Assembly (NCBI GenBank): GCA_047626725.1
Contig: JBLHSG010000023.1
Location: 3,775 to 67,774 of the forward strand
Length of the DNA: 64,000 bases
Direction: 5' to 3'
Source: Ascidiaceihabitans sp034111945
Lineage (GTDB): Bacteria; Pseudomonadota; Alphaproteobacteria; Rhodobacterales; Rhodobacteraceae
Below, piece after piece: positions 15,897 to 25,062 of the stretch. The notes beneath the pieces were generated by a model. That model was not told the DNA's origin, made no database searches, and saw only the letters and a program-made list of their open reading frames with translations. The first letter of the stretch is position 1; the number at the start of each line of letters is the position of its first letter. The position numbers and the translations under genes were made by a program.

Positions 15897-18079
15897 TCCC
15901 AGACCCTCGACCAATCAGAGACAATACTGTTTTTGTGCCCATTGCGGACTTGTTCATACAAGCGCCCAGGGACATTTAGACGTGCACCGCCGTCGCGTTG
16001 GATCGGACGGATGGATGTCGAAATGGTTTGCTGTGATGGCTTGCCCAAGAACCAGTTCAGCGGAACTGTTAGCGAGATACCTTTGTCGAAAGACCCTTCG
16101 CCAAAATCGGCTGCGGACACGTCTGTTAAGGTAAAGAACCCGCCGACTTTCCAGCCGTTGCTGAATTCGCGCGTTAGTGTGGCCGTGGCCCCAACATCGC
16201 CCGCCAAATAGCGCCCGACGTCTAGCTGGCCGTTATAGCCGTTGCCCATGTCATAGTAGGCAGACACGTGGCCTGTTGCGATTAAGTAGTCGCGGAATCC
16301 GAAACGTTGATCAAAGGCGCGTTGTTTGACGTAGTTCGCTTCGACGCCCAGTGCCAAACGGTTGCCGACTGGTTTCCACAAAAGTTCGCCTGAAATACCG
16401 CCAAACATGGATTCGAAATAACCGGCTGATACCCGTGCATAGGTGTTCGCGCCCGGCTTCCATTGGCGGCTGACGTATAGGCGGCGCAGGGATGTATCCG
16501 TGGCGCGGGCATACAAAACGCCGTCAGTGCGCACGTGTGGCAATACGGAATTCGACAACCGTGGTGAATCGCCGATGTTACCAGCTAGGCGGTGGCGTAC
16601 TTCGCCTGCGACCAACCAACCTGGCGCAAAGCGGTATCTAAATTCTGCCCGAACACCGACGTCGGCGCGCACGGGTTCGTCCGGATCAAAATAGCTAGGT
16701 TCGGCATATGGTCCGACCGAATAGGCCAGTTGTGGGTACAAGTCAGCTTGGACAACTTCGTTAGAAAGCGAAGGACTGGCGCTGGTGATGCCTGTGACAG
16801 CCAGCAATGCATCGGCGTTGCCCGGCACAAATTCTAGCGATTCCAGATCTGAGCGGCGGATCGAAACTGTCGACAAAGCCAGTCCGTTTTGCATCGGTAC
16901 AATTCGGAACGTTTCGACCGATGGCGGCATGATTTGGGCCAAAACCCGTGCCGCGCGGCCAATCGCCAAAGACTGTGAATTGTAACGCTGGTTGCTGATG
17001 CGCAATTCAACACTTGTGGCCGATACAGAAAGAGCTTCCAGCGTCAGCCCTTCTTTTGCCAAGGCGGGGATCAGCGCGTCACGCAGTTGCGTCGGCGCAG
17101 TTTGACTACTAGCCCAATCGGTGCGCCACGCGGTCGGATTACTGTTGCGGCTGGGGCGCGGCAAAACTGGCGTTGGTGCTGCAACATTTGTTGGAGTCAG
17201 CGCTTGTTTCGGGTTCAGTTGCAATTGCGCATTAAAGCCAATTTCTGATCCGTACAAATAATAGCCACCAATTCGAAAGCGGTCCGAGTATTGGTATTCA
17301 GCGCCAAAGTTCAATTGCGATTTCAGGTTTAGAACACCGCGTGATGTTTCGGGTTGATACGCGTCAGAAGAATATTCAGCCTTCAGGCCAAATTTATCAT
17401 TCACTTGCCATTCAACGCCCGCAAATGGTGCTGCGGGGCCACGGAACCATTGGTCATAAGACGGGCGGCCACCGGTTGATCCTGCAACAAATTGGCCGCG
17501 CACCCCGAATGGTGATCCGATTGATCCGCTTGATCCAAGACGCCCCCAGCCCAAACCACCGGTCAGTTTGATCTGGCCCGAATTTGCCGTATCAAAGGTT
17601 TTGGTCGCGACGATGTATTCACCTGCGTAAATACCTGTGCCCGCAAAATCCTGAAGTCCGACTGTTACCGCAGGCAAATATTTGCGTTCGCGCAACGCAA
17701 GGTACCGTACGTCAAAACTGCGGTCACGATAGGTGTCAAAGCCGTCTGCATTCCAGTCTTGGATGCCAACATAGCGAAAGCTGGCAGTGATCCGTGGTGT
17801 TGCCTGAAACGACAGCGTGGTGCGTGTGGTTCCGGCAAAATTCGAGATGCCCAAAACGACTTGTCCATCGGGCAATGGTTCTGCGCTGGGCATGTCGATC
17901 AGGCCCGGCAGACCATAAAAGTTTAACGAAGGCTGAGGAGAGACGGCAAAGGTCGGCGTTTTCTCCTGTGCTGACGCGATTTGTGCCGTAGAAATCAGGC
18001 TGATGCTGGCGAATAGCGCGCTCAAAGCGGTTACTCGTAAGCCTGTTCCAACTGTGGTGCTGCGAAAAAATTTCAGCAT
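15893..18079 (-). CDS. YjbH-domain exopolysaccharide outer-membrane protein
   Basis: A 728-residue exported protein. A long signal peptide ends near residue 37 (ASAQ). The N-terminal part has the YjbH signature around NFYGLPGLIDMPSAEPLPDG, followed by many alternating aromatic/Gly strands and a C-terminal stretch that look like outer-membrane beta-barrel or porin-like folds. YjbH/GfcD proteins belong to exopolysaccharide loci and are thought to act at the outer membrane in polysaccharide secretion. It is the first gene of the yjbH-yjbF pair (four-base overlap). The 152 bases upstream separate it from the FlaA1-like gene and may hold its own promoter. Confidence 0.85.
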   Translation of the reverse strand: MLKFFRSTTVGTGLRVTALSALFASISLISTAQIASAQEKTPTFAVSPQPSLNFYGLPGLIDMPSAEPLPDGQVVLGISNFAGTTRTTLSFQATPRITASFRYVGIQDWNADGFDTYRDRSFDVRYLALRERKYLPAVTVGLQDFAGTGIYAGEYIVATKTFDTANSGQIKLTGGLGWGRLGSSGSIGSPFGVRGQFVAGSTGGRPSYDQWFRGPAAPFAGVEWQVNDKFGLKAEYSSDAYQPETSRGVLNLKSQLNFGAEYQYSDRFRIGGYYLYGSEIGFNAQLQLNPKQALTPTNVAAPTPVLPRPSRNSNPTAWRTDWASSQTAPTQLRDALIPALAKEGLTLEALSVSATSVELRISNQRYNSQSLAIGRAARVLAQIMPPSVETFRIVPMQNGLALSTVSIRRSDLESLEFVPGNADALLAVTGITSASPSLSNEVVQADLYPQLAYSVGPYAEPSYFDPDEPVRADVGVRAEFRYRFAPGWLVAGEVRHRLAGNIGDSPRLSNSVLPHVRTDGVLYARATDTSLRRLYVSRQWKPGANTYARVSAGYFESMFGGISGELLWKPVGNRLALGVEANYVKQRAFDQRFGFRDYLIATGHVSAYYDMGNGYNGQLDVGRYLAGDVGATATLTREFSNGWKVGGFFTLTDVSAADFGEGSFDKGISLTVPLNWFLGKPSQQTISTSIRPIQRDGGARLNVPGRLYEQVRNGHKNSIVSDWSRVWE

Positions 18080-18231
18080 GACGCCCTCGAATGCTCAACA
18101 ATGTCTTTGGTGCGTTACATCACGGGTGGGGATTTGGATCAATGTTTTGATATCACTGGAACTTAAATCGCGACATTCAAGAGACAGGATAGGCGGCTGG
18201 TTGCATGTGCTGATTGGAACGGCGGTTAGCT

Positions 18232-20139
18232 CTAGTTCTCTGAGGTTGTCACTTTGGCCGGTAGATGCGTTGGGAATGGCACGTTTGCGTAACCCTCAAC
18301 CCAGCGGCGGGCGACTTCGCGTGCGCCAATTTCATCGCGTGATTGCAGGGCTTCGCGCAAGGCGCGCATTGCGGCGGCGACTTCGATTTCAGACAGGCGG
18401 GCTTCATCCGAAAAGAAGATCTTTTTATGGCCAGTTCCAATCAGGCTGCCAGTCAAAGTTAGCTCTTCGATCATCTTTTCACCGGGGCGTAGACCCGTAA
18501 ATGCGACTTCGATATCGCCGTCAGGGTTTTCTTTATCCTTAACGGAATACCCTGCTCTTTCAATAACTTGACGGGCAAGGCGTTCGATTGAAACGGGCTT
18601 GCCCATATCCAGAACGTAGACTTCTCCGCCGGACGCCATGGCGGCGGCGCGCAAGACCAAAGTCACCGCTTCTTGGACGGTCATGAAATAGCGGGCGACA
18701 TCGGGATGCGTGACAGTCAGCGGCCCACCGCGGCGAAGTTGATCCTGAAAAAGCGGCACAACAGAGCCTGATGACCCGAGAACATTTCCGAAACGAACCA
18801 TCGAAAAGATCGGGCCGGTGCCTTCGGGAATACGGCTGGCGAGGTCTTGGATAACCAATTCGGCAAGCCGTTTTGACGCGCCCATCACGTTTGTTGGCCG
18901 CACAGCTTTGTCCGACGAAATCAGGACAAACCGTTCGACGTGTGCGCTGGCAGCTTCTTGGGCTAGAATTTGGGTGCCCAAAACATTGTTCGACAGGCCG
19001 GCAAGCGGATTACTTTCCACCAAGGGGACGTGTTTGTAGGCCGCTGCGTGAAGTACCACATGAATGTCGTGGTCATTCAGAATTTTGCGCACTTGCGTGG
19101 CATCGCTGATCGACCCAAGAACAGGCACAACGACGATGTCAGTGCCTTCAATTTGTTGGCGCACTTCCATGTCGATGTTGAACAGCGCCAGTTCTGACAA
19201 ATCAAACATGACCAGCTTGGCGGGGCGGGTCTCAAGGATTTGACGGCACAGTTCCGATCCAATCGATCCACCTGCGCCAGAAATCAAAATGTTGCGCCCA
19301 CAATAACTGTCGCGCGCGTCATTAAACGTCTCTGATACTTCGTCGCGATTGAGAAATAGGTGCGGTTCAACGGGGGTCAGTTTGTCGACCAGTGCTTCTT
19401 CACCGATCAACTGGGAAAACGACGGAACGGATTGAACCTCAAGGCCCATTTTTTGCAAACGATGGGCGATCTGCGCCTGTTTGGGTTGGGTCAAGGATGG
19501 CATGGCCAACAACACGCGATCGATCTTTTTCTCGGCGGCGATTTCTTTGATCCGGACCGGCGTCAACACTGGCAAACTGGATAGGGTCAGCCCGTGCATC
19601 GCCGTGTTGTCATCAACAAACGCGACCGCTTCGATTTGTTTGTGGTTGCGTAGGGCTGAAACCAATTGCGTGCCCGTACTGCCCGCCCCGTAAATCAAAA
19701 CCCGCAAATGTGCGTCGGACCGACGATAGATTGCCATCACGATTTGCAAAAGTGTTGCGCGGCTGAGCACGGAAAAGAAAAACAAAAAGACAGAGAAAAT
19801 CACATGTGCTGCGACGGGAATTTGCAGGCTGGCCGCGAATGATAATGCGATTGAAGCGAGCCCAAGCAGGCTGGCAAATACGGCTGTGACCACGATTGAT
19901 CCGGTGTCATAGGCGTTCAATTGGATTGAGGAAATGCCCAACCACACCGACAGACCTGCCGCGAAAACCAGAAGATAGGGTAGAACAACGAGGTACGACA
20001 GGGCGTATCCCATGCCTTGGGACATTCCGAACTGTGCGCCAAACGCCAAAACAAGCGAGATAGGAATTAAGAGTGAATCAATACCAATAATAATCCCACT
20101 CTTCTGAGTCTGAGTGAGCGATCTTACAAATTCTAACAT
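18232..20139 (-). CDS. FlaA1/CapD-type membrane NDP-sugar 4,6-dehydratase/epimerase
   Basis: A 635-residue polysaccharide biosynthesis protein. About four transmembrane helices occupy the first 140 residues. A CoA-binding-like Rossmann domain (YGAGSTGTQL) follows, then a C-terminal SDR domain with the NAD(P) motif SGAGGSIGSELCRQI. The SDR catalytic motif reads MGASK instead of YxxxK; replacement of Tyr by Met is normal for the CapD/PglF/WbpM group. These enzymes usually make UDP-4-keto-6-deoxy sugars from UDP-GlcNAc for capsule, O-antigen or glycan synthesis. It probably prepares the first sugar for the adjacent phosphoglycosyl transferase. The exact product cannot be read. Confidence 0.88.
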   Translation of the reverse strand: MLEFVRSLTQTQKSGIIIGIDSLLIPISLVLAFGAQFGMSQGMGYALSYLVVLPYLLVFAAGLSVWLGISSIQLNAYDTGSIVVTAVFASLLGLASIALSFAASLQIPVAAHVIFSVFLFFFSVLSRATLLQIVMAIYRRSDAHLRVLIYGAGSTGTQLVSALRNHKQIEAVAFVDDNTAMHGLTLSSLPVLTPVRIKEIAAEKKIDRVLLAMPSLTQPKQAQIAHRLQKMGLEVQSVPSFSQLIGEEALVDKLTPVEPHLFLNRDEVSETFNDARDSYCGRNILISGAGGSIGSELCRQILETRPAKLVMFDLSELALFNIDMEVRQQIEGTDIVVVPVLGSISDATQVRKILNDHDIHVVLHAAAYKHVPLVESNPLAGLSNNVLGTQILAQEAASAHVERFVLISSDKAVRPTNVMGASKRLAELVIQDLASRIPEGTGPIFSMVRFGNVLGSSGSVVPLFQDQLRRGGPLTVTHPDVARYFMTVQEAVTLVLRAAAMASGGEVYVLDMGKPVSIERLARQVIERAGYSVKDKENPDGDIEVAFTGLRPGEKMIEELTLTGSLIGTGHKKIFFSDEARLSEIEVAAAMRALREALQSRDEIGAREVARRWVEGYANVPFPTHLPAKVTTSEN

Positions 20140-20281
20140 TACTGATCCGGCCTACTGTCCGAGGTGTTTTGCTTTGAGAACTTTAACAGCAAGTTCTGTT
20201 AACACATTATTACTTAATAAAAACTTTATCGAAAAATGATTTGATTCGCGAATGATATTGCGAAGATGCGCGGAAATCACC

Positions 20282-20908
20282 TCATTGTCGCTCATTTTTT
20301 TTGCGACGAAACAAATTGCCGATCGTTTGAAAGACCAAATCAAAATCGTAACATGTGGTTTGATTGCGCTGATAGATCATATCAAGGCGGGCTTTGCGCG
20401 GAACACAAGTGCGGGTGTAAACATCTTCGGTCTGTTCGGGCGTGTCACATCGGGCCAGCAGGCGATCTTCGTGTTTGTGAAAGCGGATCGTGGCTAGGCC
20501 GGTAACGCCGGGGCGCGATTTTAGCACCTCGTCATAGATATCGGGAAACCGTTCAACATATTCGCGCAAAGGTGGGCGTGGCCCAACAAAACTAAGGTCA
20601 CCTTTCAAGATGTTCCAAAGCTGCGGAAATTCATCCAATCGTTTGGACCGCAACTTTTGCCCCAATGGCGTAATCCGGCTGTCTTTATTGCCACCAGACA
20701 CGCCAGCATCTTCGTTCACGACAGTCATCGTGCGGAATTTCCAAAGCCCAAATGACTGGGTGGGGGATTTCATCCGCTCAGCCACATAGAACAGCGGTCG
20801 CCCCTGTTTGATCAGTATAAAGAACACCAAAAACAAGATGACGGGCCCGATGATCAGCACAAGCAGGCAGGCAAAGAAGATATCAAAGATGCGCTTGCGA
20901 ATTGTCAT
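20282..20908 (-). CDS. Bacterial sugar transferase (monotopic phosphoglycosyl transferase)
   Basis: A 208-residue PglC/WbaP-type enzyme that transfers a phospho-sugar from an NDP-sugar to undecaprenyl phosphate, the first committed step of a lipid-linked glycan. The N-terminal hydrophobic re-entrant helix spans about residues 9-35. LWKFRTM follows, then the catalytic Asp-Glu dyad in RLDEFPQLWNILKGD and the SFVGPRPP motif. It lacks the large N-terminal WbaP extension. The start at 20908 is chosen because its ATG overlaps the TGA of the epimerase-like gene (ATGA). AT-rich DNA (20140-20281) separates it from the dehydratase gene. Confidence 0.88.
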   Translation of the reverse strand: MTIRKRIFDIFFACLLVLIIGPVILFLVFFILIKQGRPLFYVAERMKSPTQSFGLWKFRTMTVVNEDAGVSGGNKDSRITPLGQKLRSKRLDEFPQLWNILKGDLSFVGPRPPLREYVERFPDIYDEVLKSRPGVTGLATIRFHKHEDRLLARCDTPEQTEDVYTRTCVPRKARLDMIYQRNQTTCYDFDLVFQTIGNLFRRKKNERQ

Positions 20909-21744
20909 TTTTTGATCGCTTCTTTCCATTGCTGCACCATGTGTGCGGCGTCGCTGTCTTGTGCGCTGAACGTCACCAAAGTTTCAAGCAATGTAGTGTC
21001 GAGAGTGACATTTGCGATTGTGTTTGCGCTGGCAGGGCGGGTCGCAAATGGGCGGTCAGCGGCATCCAGTAATGCACCCATTTCCTGCGCGCCCGGTGCT
21101 GACAGGTTCAGGATTTTCGGTAGGTTTTTGGTGTTGGCCAAGGTTTGTAATACGCGAGCCAAAGTCGCGGGTCCGATGTAACTGCGCGCGGGTGTTGTGC
21201 CGTCTGGCAATTGGTCCATGACCGTCGATGGGCTCCACCCACCAAGGGCCGCTTCTGCGCCTGCAACATTCCCGATCCGCAGGCAGGTTGATGGGTGTTC
21301 GTGCGCGGCGGCCATCTGCTCCATTTTCTGCTTTGCTATGCCGTAATCAGAGGTCGGATTTATGTCAGATGCTTCATTCAAAATACCAGTCTGTGCGCCA
21401 TAAACTGCCGCAGATGATGTCAGAAAAACATGCCCTGCGTCAGCGGTTTGCGCTGCGTCCAAACAGGCCTTCCCAATGCGGTGGTTATCGTCAAAATTTG
21501 CGTCAGTTGCAGGCGTCACACCGGCCAGACAAATGATGCAGTCAGCGCCGCGCAACAGATCTGCCAAACCGACAGGATCATTCAGAATATCAACCTGCAC
21601 ACAGCCTGCCAAAGCGGTCCTTGATTGCCACAAAACCGGTGCATTTTTCCAGAGCGGGCGGATCAAACGCGCCAGTCGACCTGATGCGCCCAAGACGACA
21701 GTGCGAGGAAAATCTTCTGATTGTTTAGATTGTGTTGACGACAT
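20905..21744 (-). CDS. NAD-dependent sugar epimerase/dehydratase-like protein (extended SDR)
   Basis: A 279-residue protein with the Rossmann motif VLGASGRLARLI near its N-terminus, a TSSAAVYG block and the catalytic YGIAK (YxxxK). The extended SDR fold suggests it modifies a nucleotide- or lipid-linked sugar. It is shorter than classical GalE and its substrate is unknown. It is the first gene of a minus-strand unit with the sugar transferase (four-base overlap). It is divergent from the export lipoprotein, with a 117-base shared upstream region. The start at ATG 21744 is chosen over an upstream in-frame start because it begins just ahead of the Rossmann fold. Confidence 0.75.
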   Translation of the reverse strand: MSSTQSKQSEDFPRTVVLGASGRLARLIRPLWKNAPVLWQSRTALAGCVQVDILNDPVGLADLLRGADCIICLAGVTPATDANFDDNHRIGKACLDAAQTADAGHVFLTSSAAVYGAQTGILNEASDINPTSDYGIAKQKMEQMAAAHEHPSTCLRIGNVAGAEAALGGWSPSTVMDQLPDGTTPARSYIGPATLARVLQTLANTKNLPKILNLSAPGAQEMGALLDAADRPFATRPASANTIANVTLDTTLLETLVTFSAQDSDAAHMVQQWKEAIKK

Positions 21745-21861
21745 AGTTACACGCAGTATCCTGCGCCAGAGCAAAAACCAATATCCCTATGCGTGCAGCT
21801 GCTAAAATCTGCCGAAATTAGTAGGGAATTGGAAATACCGGATACAAGGGTGACAGGCGCT

Positions 21862-22971
21862 ATGCTATTGAATTTAAAGCGAAGCATTGGATTATGTTTG
21901 GCGCTTACACTGGCGGCATGCTCGACTTTGCCACGTGGTGCTCCGGTGGATTCCGAAATTCTGAGATCAGCAAATGATCCGAATGCGGACTTCGCGATTT
22001 ACCCGGTTACTCGTGCATTTTTGCCCAGCCTCAAAGAATGGCCGACAATTGGCACCCGTAGCTATGGCTGGATCGGTCATTCTCATGGGTCTTCAACTAA
22101 TGTTATTCAGGCCGGTGATGTGATCAATTTGCGCATCTGGGATAGTGAAGACAACTCGCTTTTGACTGGCATTGGTCAGCAGGCGGCGGACCTGTCCGGT
22201 TTGGTCGTCACACCCAACGGTACGATCTTTGTGCCTTACGTCGGAAAAGTGAATGTTTCGGGGCGCTCACCGGATGCTGCCCGCGCCACAATTCAGCGCT
22301 CCTTGGAAGCGATTTCACCCTCCGCGCAAGTACAACTGACGATGGTTCAGGGTCGCGGCAATTCGGTTGATTTGGTTGGCGGTGTCGGCGCGCCCGGTAG
22401 CTTCCCTTTGCAAGGTACAGGTTACTCTGTTCTTAGCCTGATCGCTGCCGGTGGTGGCGTTTCTAACTCGTTTCAGAACCCGCAAATTCGACTGGTCCGT
22501 GGCCACGATATCTATGGCACGTCGATCAGCAAATTGTACGATAACCCGCGTTTAGACACACGTCTGCGCGGCGGTGACAAAGTCTTTATCAAGGAAGACG
22601 ACCGTTACTTTTTGTCCCTTGGTGCCGCTGGTAACGAGGCATTGCACCCGTTCACCAAAGGCGACGTGACAGCACTAGATGCGATGTCGATTGTTGGTGG
22701 TGTGAATGACGCGCGCGGCGATCCGCAGGGTATCTTGATCCTGCGTGAATATCCTGATTCAGCTGTGCGCCCTGGTGTGCGTGGACCGCGTCAGCAACGT
22801 GTCGTGTTTACCATCGATCTGACGTCGTCTGACGGTCTTTTCTCTGCTCGAAATTTCCATATCATGAACGAAGATCTTGTTTTGGTCACCGAAAGCCCGA
22901 TCAACAATGCGCGCACAATTCTGGGCCTGATCGGTGCAACCTTCGGGATTGTGAATGTGGTTTCAAACTAA
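21862..22971 (+). CDS. Polysaccharide export outer-membrane lipoprotein (Wza/GfcE type)
   Basis: A 369-residue lipoprotein; the hydrophobic signal ends in the lipobox LAAC, with lipidated Cys about 19-20 residues from the chosen ATG. The Poly_export domain includes AGDVINLRIWDSEDNSLL and VVTPNGTIFVPYVGKVNVSG. SLBB-type domains follow (VGAPGSFPLQGTGYS, GGVSNSF), then a C-terminal hydrophobic helix. These proteins form the outer-membrane translocon for capsule or exopolysaccharide. ATG 21862 is preferred over the upstream frame because it starts directly at the signal peptide; GACAGG is just upstream. No Wzc kinase, Wzx flippase or Wzy polymerase lies in the window. A strong terminator follows. 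Confidence 0.88.
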   Translation: MLLNLKRSIGLCLALTLAACSTLPRGAPVDSEILRSANDPNADFAIYPVTRAFLPSLKEWPTIGTRSYGWIGHSHGSSTNVIQAGDVINLRIWDSEDNSLLTGIGQQAADLSGLVVTPNGTIFVPYVGKVNVSGRSPDAARATIQRSLEAISPSAQVQLTMVQGRGNSVDLVGGVGAPGSFPLQGTGYSVLSLIAAGGGVSNSFQNPQIRLVRGHDIYGTSISKLYDNPRLDTRLRGGDKVFIKEDDRYFLSLGAAGNEALHPFTKGDVTALDAMSIVGGVNDARGDPQGILILREYPDSAVRPGVRGPRQQRVVFTIDLTSSDGLFSARNFHIMNEDLVLVTESPINNARTILGLIGATFGIVNVVSN

Positions 22972-22978
22972 GCATTTT

Positions 22979-23010
22979 GGCCCCTCCCTTTATCGGGAGG
23001 GGCCGTTTTC
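22979..23010 (+). terminator. Rho-independent terminator of the export lipoprotein gene
   Basis: A perfect 10-bp stem, GGCCCCTCCC (22979-22988) with GGGAGGGGCC (22995-23004), a six-base loop, then GTTTTC. Confidence 0.9.
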
Positions 23011-23024
23011 TTAGCGCTGAATTG

Positions 23025-23639
23025 TCACAATCTGAATTTATCCAACGTCGCGGCTGATCCGTTAAAGCTGTCTAAATCCACATCACCTGTAACGCCTGAT
23101 GCTGCGCCGCTTTGGCTGTGTTGCCAGATGGTATACAGCGTCCATGCTGCTGGTAATTTGGGTTTTGTCACACCGTAATGGGCAACCCACAGCGGGCAAT
23201 CTTCGAACCCTTTGGGGTTTCCGATTTTTGCGAAAAAACTGGCCGTTGTGTAAAGAAACGGCATTCGCCCAGTCGCCTTTTCAACGGTTTGAACCCACGC
23301 CAGTGCACCTGATGCGACTTGTTCGGCGCTTGCGCCACCGTCGCCTTCTAGGTCCAGCATTGGCAGTAAATCACCCTTTTGCGGTTTGGCAATTTCTAGA
23401 AAATAGTTCGCCTGTTCAACCCCGTCCAAGGTGCCACTATAAAAGTGGTACCCACCCGAGATCAGGCCGCATTTGCGTGCTTTTTCGATGTTGTCAGTGT
23501 AGTAATTGGCGGATGAGTAATGTGTGCCTTGGGTCGCCTTGACGCTTACAAAACTTTGTCCGCCTGATTTGAGTTTGGTGAAATCAACGTCGCCTTGAAA
23601 ATGCGAAATATCGACACCCGTCGGGTGGGGAGTGGCCAT
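23025..23639 (-). CDS. Glycoside hydrolase family 25 (lysozyme/muramidase)
   Basis: A 204-residue GH25 domain with essentially nothing else. The fold's acidic residues are visible: Asp10 in GVDISHFQG, and Asp96 and Glu98 in LPMLDLEGD. GH25 enzymes cleave the beta-1,4 bond between MurNAc and GlcNAc. No signal peptide or cell-wall binding domain is present, so how it reaches peptidoglycan is unclear; phage-type holin export or an effector role are possible but unsupported. Its neighbours are a polysaccharide export gene (convergent) and a glycosyltransferase on the same strand. The ATG at 23639 is preceded by AGGAGGCAATT. Confidence 0.88.
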   Translation of the reverse strand: MATPHPTGVDISHFQGDVDFTKLKSGGQSFVSVKATQGTHYSSANYYTDNIEKARKCGLISGGYHFYSGTLDGVEQANYFLEIAKPQKGDLLPMLDLEGDGGASAEQVASGALAWVQTVEKATGRMPFLYTTASFFAKIGNPKGFEDCPLWVAHYGVTKPKLPAAWTLYTIWQHSQSGAASGVTGDVDLDSFNGSAATLDKFRL

Positions 23640-23715
23640 AATTGCCTCCTGAATGTTTCTAATGTAGGTTGATTAAGCCCGACACAAGACAATCTGGCAA
23701 GGAATAAGGTACGAC

Positions 23716-24966
23716 TTATTCTGGGATGGCGATCTGTTTGTCGGCAGGCACCAATGCGTTGATTTGGCGTAAGTGTTCAGGCAAGCAGACGGTTAGAAAG
23801 TCATAAGTTTCAACGACGTGCTTGCGCGCATTTGGTCCGATGTGTGCAAATTTTTCCGGGTTAGCGCAGACTTCGGCCACTTGATTGGCCAATGCCACGG
23901 GATCAAAGAAATCCACCAACAAACCTGTTTCGCCGTGGCTGATTGCTTCGCGGACCGGTGCGACGTCACTGGCAACAATTGTGGCTTGCATCGACATGGA
24001 TTCCAGCAACGACCAGCTCATCACAAAGGGCATTGTCAGGAAAATATGACAACGACTGATCTGGATGATTTTCTGATAGTCTTCGTAGGGCACTTGCCCC
24101 AGAAAATGTACCATATCCCAGTCCACGCGATCGCCAACTTCGGCTTCCATCTGGCCGCGCAGCCCACCTTTGTGTTTTGATTTGCCGCCATATGACGTGT
24201 CATTACCGCCAATAACCAGAATGCGAGCGTTGGGCCGTTTGGCTTGTAAATGCGGTAGGGCGCGCATGAATTGGTGGAAACCGCGCGTGGTTTCCAGATT
24301 GCGCGACATGTAGGTCACGACCTCGTCTTTGCGACTGATCGGTTGATCAAGTCGGCCAAGTTCAAGCGTCACATCCGCGTTTGGCAACATCTGTTCCGTG
24401 CGAATACCATCGTGGCAAACATAGCCGCGATCATGGAACGATTTGGGAAAACGATCGCGCTGCCAAAACGTCGGATAATGGGCTTGATCGACGACTTCGA
24501 TATTCACCAACGGCACGGTGTTGTGCGCGACCATAAGGTAGGGCGAATGTTCGGATACGGGGCTTTCGGGATCAAAGCCGACAGGTCCACCGTTGACCGA
24601 GTAGTAGTATTCGAAAAATCCAATGACAGGGACGTCAGGATAGACTTCTTTGATAAAGGTCAATTCGCCCCAGCCGATGTGGCCGATGATGATGTCGGGG
24701 GTCCAGCCACTGTCGCGCAATTGTTTGGCAGCCATCGCAGCCCCAAACCCAGCACCGGCGGCGTTTTCCCAAGTTTTGACCAAACCATATGCGTCGTCTT
24801 TGGCGCGGTTGTGCGGTTTGTAGATGACCTCGCGCACACCTTTGAATTTTGGCGGGTTTTTGCGCTGGGTAAGAAACACAATGTCATGTTCGCCGCTGGC
24901 CCCAAGCCATTGAACCAGTTCGCGGTATTGGCCGGGCATGTTTTGATGAACAAACAGGAATTTCAT
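23716..24966 (-). CDS. Glycosyltransferase family 4 protein
   Basis: A 416-residue GT-B fold enzyme. The N-terminal MKFLFVHQNMPGQYREL is typical of a GT4 subgroup whose acceptor is often unknown. The C-terminal domain has the donor-site region SWSLLESMSMQATIVASDVAPVREAI split across the usual E-x7-E area, followed by GETGLLVDFFDP. It presumably transfers a sugar from a nucleotide donor during cell-surface polysaccharide assembly, in keeping with the genes at 14-23 kb. It is separated from the GH25 gene by 76 bases. The substrate cannot be read. A 7-bp inverted repeat (23702-23721) overlaps its stop codon. Confidence 0.85.
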   Translation of the reverse strand: MKFLFVHQNMPGQYRELVQWLGASGEHDIVFLTQRKNPPKFKGVREVIYKPHNRAKDDAYGLVKTWENAAGAGFGAAMAAKQLRDSGWTPDIIIGHIGWGELTFIKEVYPDVPVIGFFEYYYSVNGGPVGFDPESPVSEHSPYLMVAHNTVPLVNIEVVDQAHYPTFWQRDRFPKSFHDRGYVCHDGIRTEQMLPNADVTLELGRLDQPISRKDEVVTYMSRNLETTRGFHQFMRALPHLQAKRPNARILVIGGNDTSYGGKSKHKGGLRGQMEAEVGDRVDWDMVHFLGQVPYEDYQKIIQISRCHIFLTMPFVMSWSLLESMSMQATIVASDVAPVREAISHGETGLLVDFFDPVALANQVAEVCANPEKFAHIGPNARKHVVETYDFLTVCLPEHLRQINALVPADKQIAIPE

Positions 24967-25062
24967 AAAACGGGTCTCACTCAGTGACTTTGGATAGGAA
25001 TAGCGCGGCGGCGTGTTCAGATCAATTCTGATCCCAAATCATGATGCAGTCAGGGCCAGCTT

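Noticed and set aside
23702..23721. GAATAAG-GTACGA-CTTATTC hairpin at the end of the GT4 gene as a terminator
   Set aside because: A perfect but AT-rich 7-bp stem overlapping the stop codon with no T-run after it; not good enough to call a terminator.
24271..24987. 238-codon open frame on the plus strand across the GT4 gene
   Set aside because: Antisense shadow of the glycosyltransferase gene, with no recognisable domain or ribosome-binding site.
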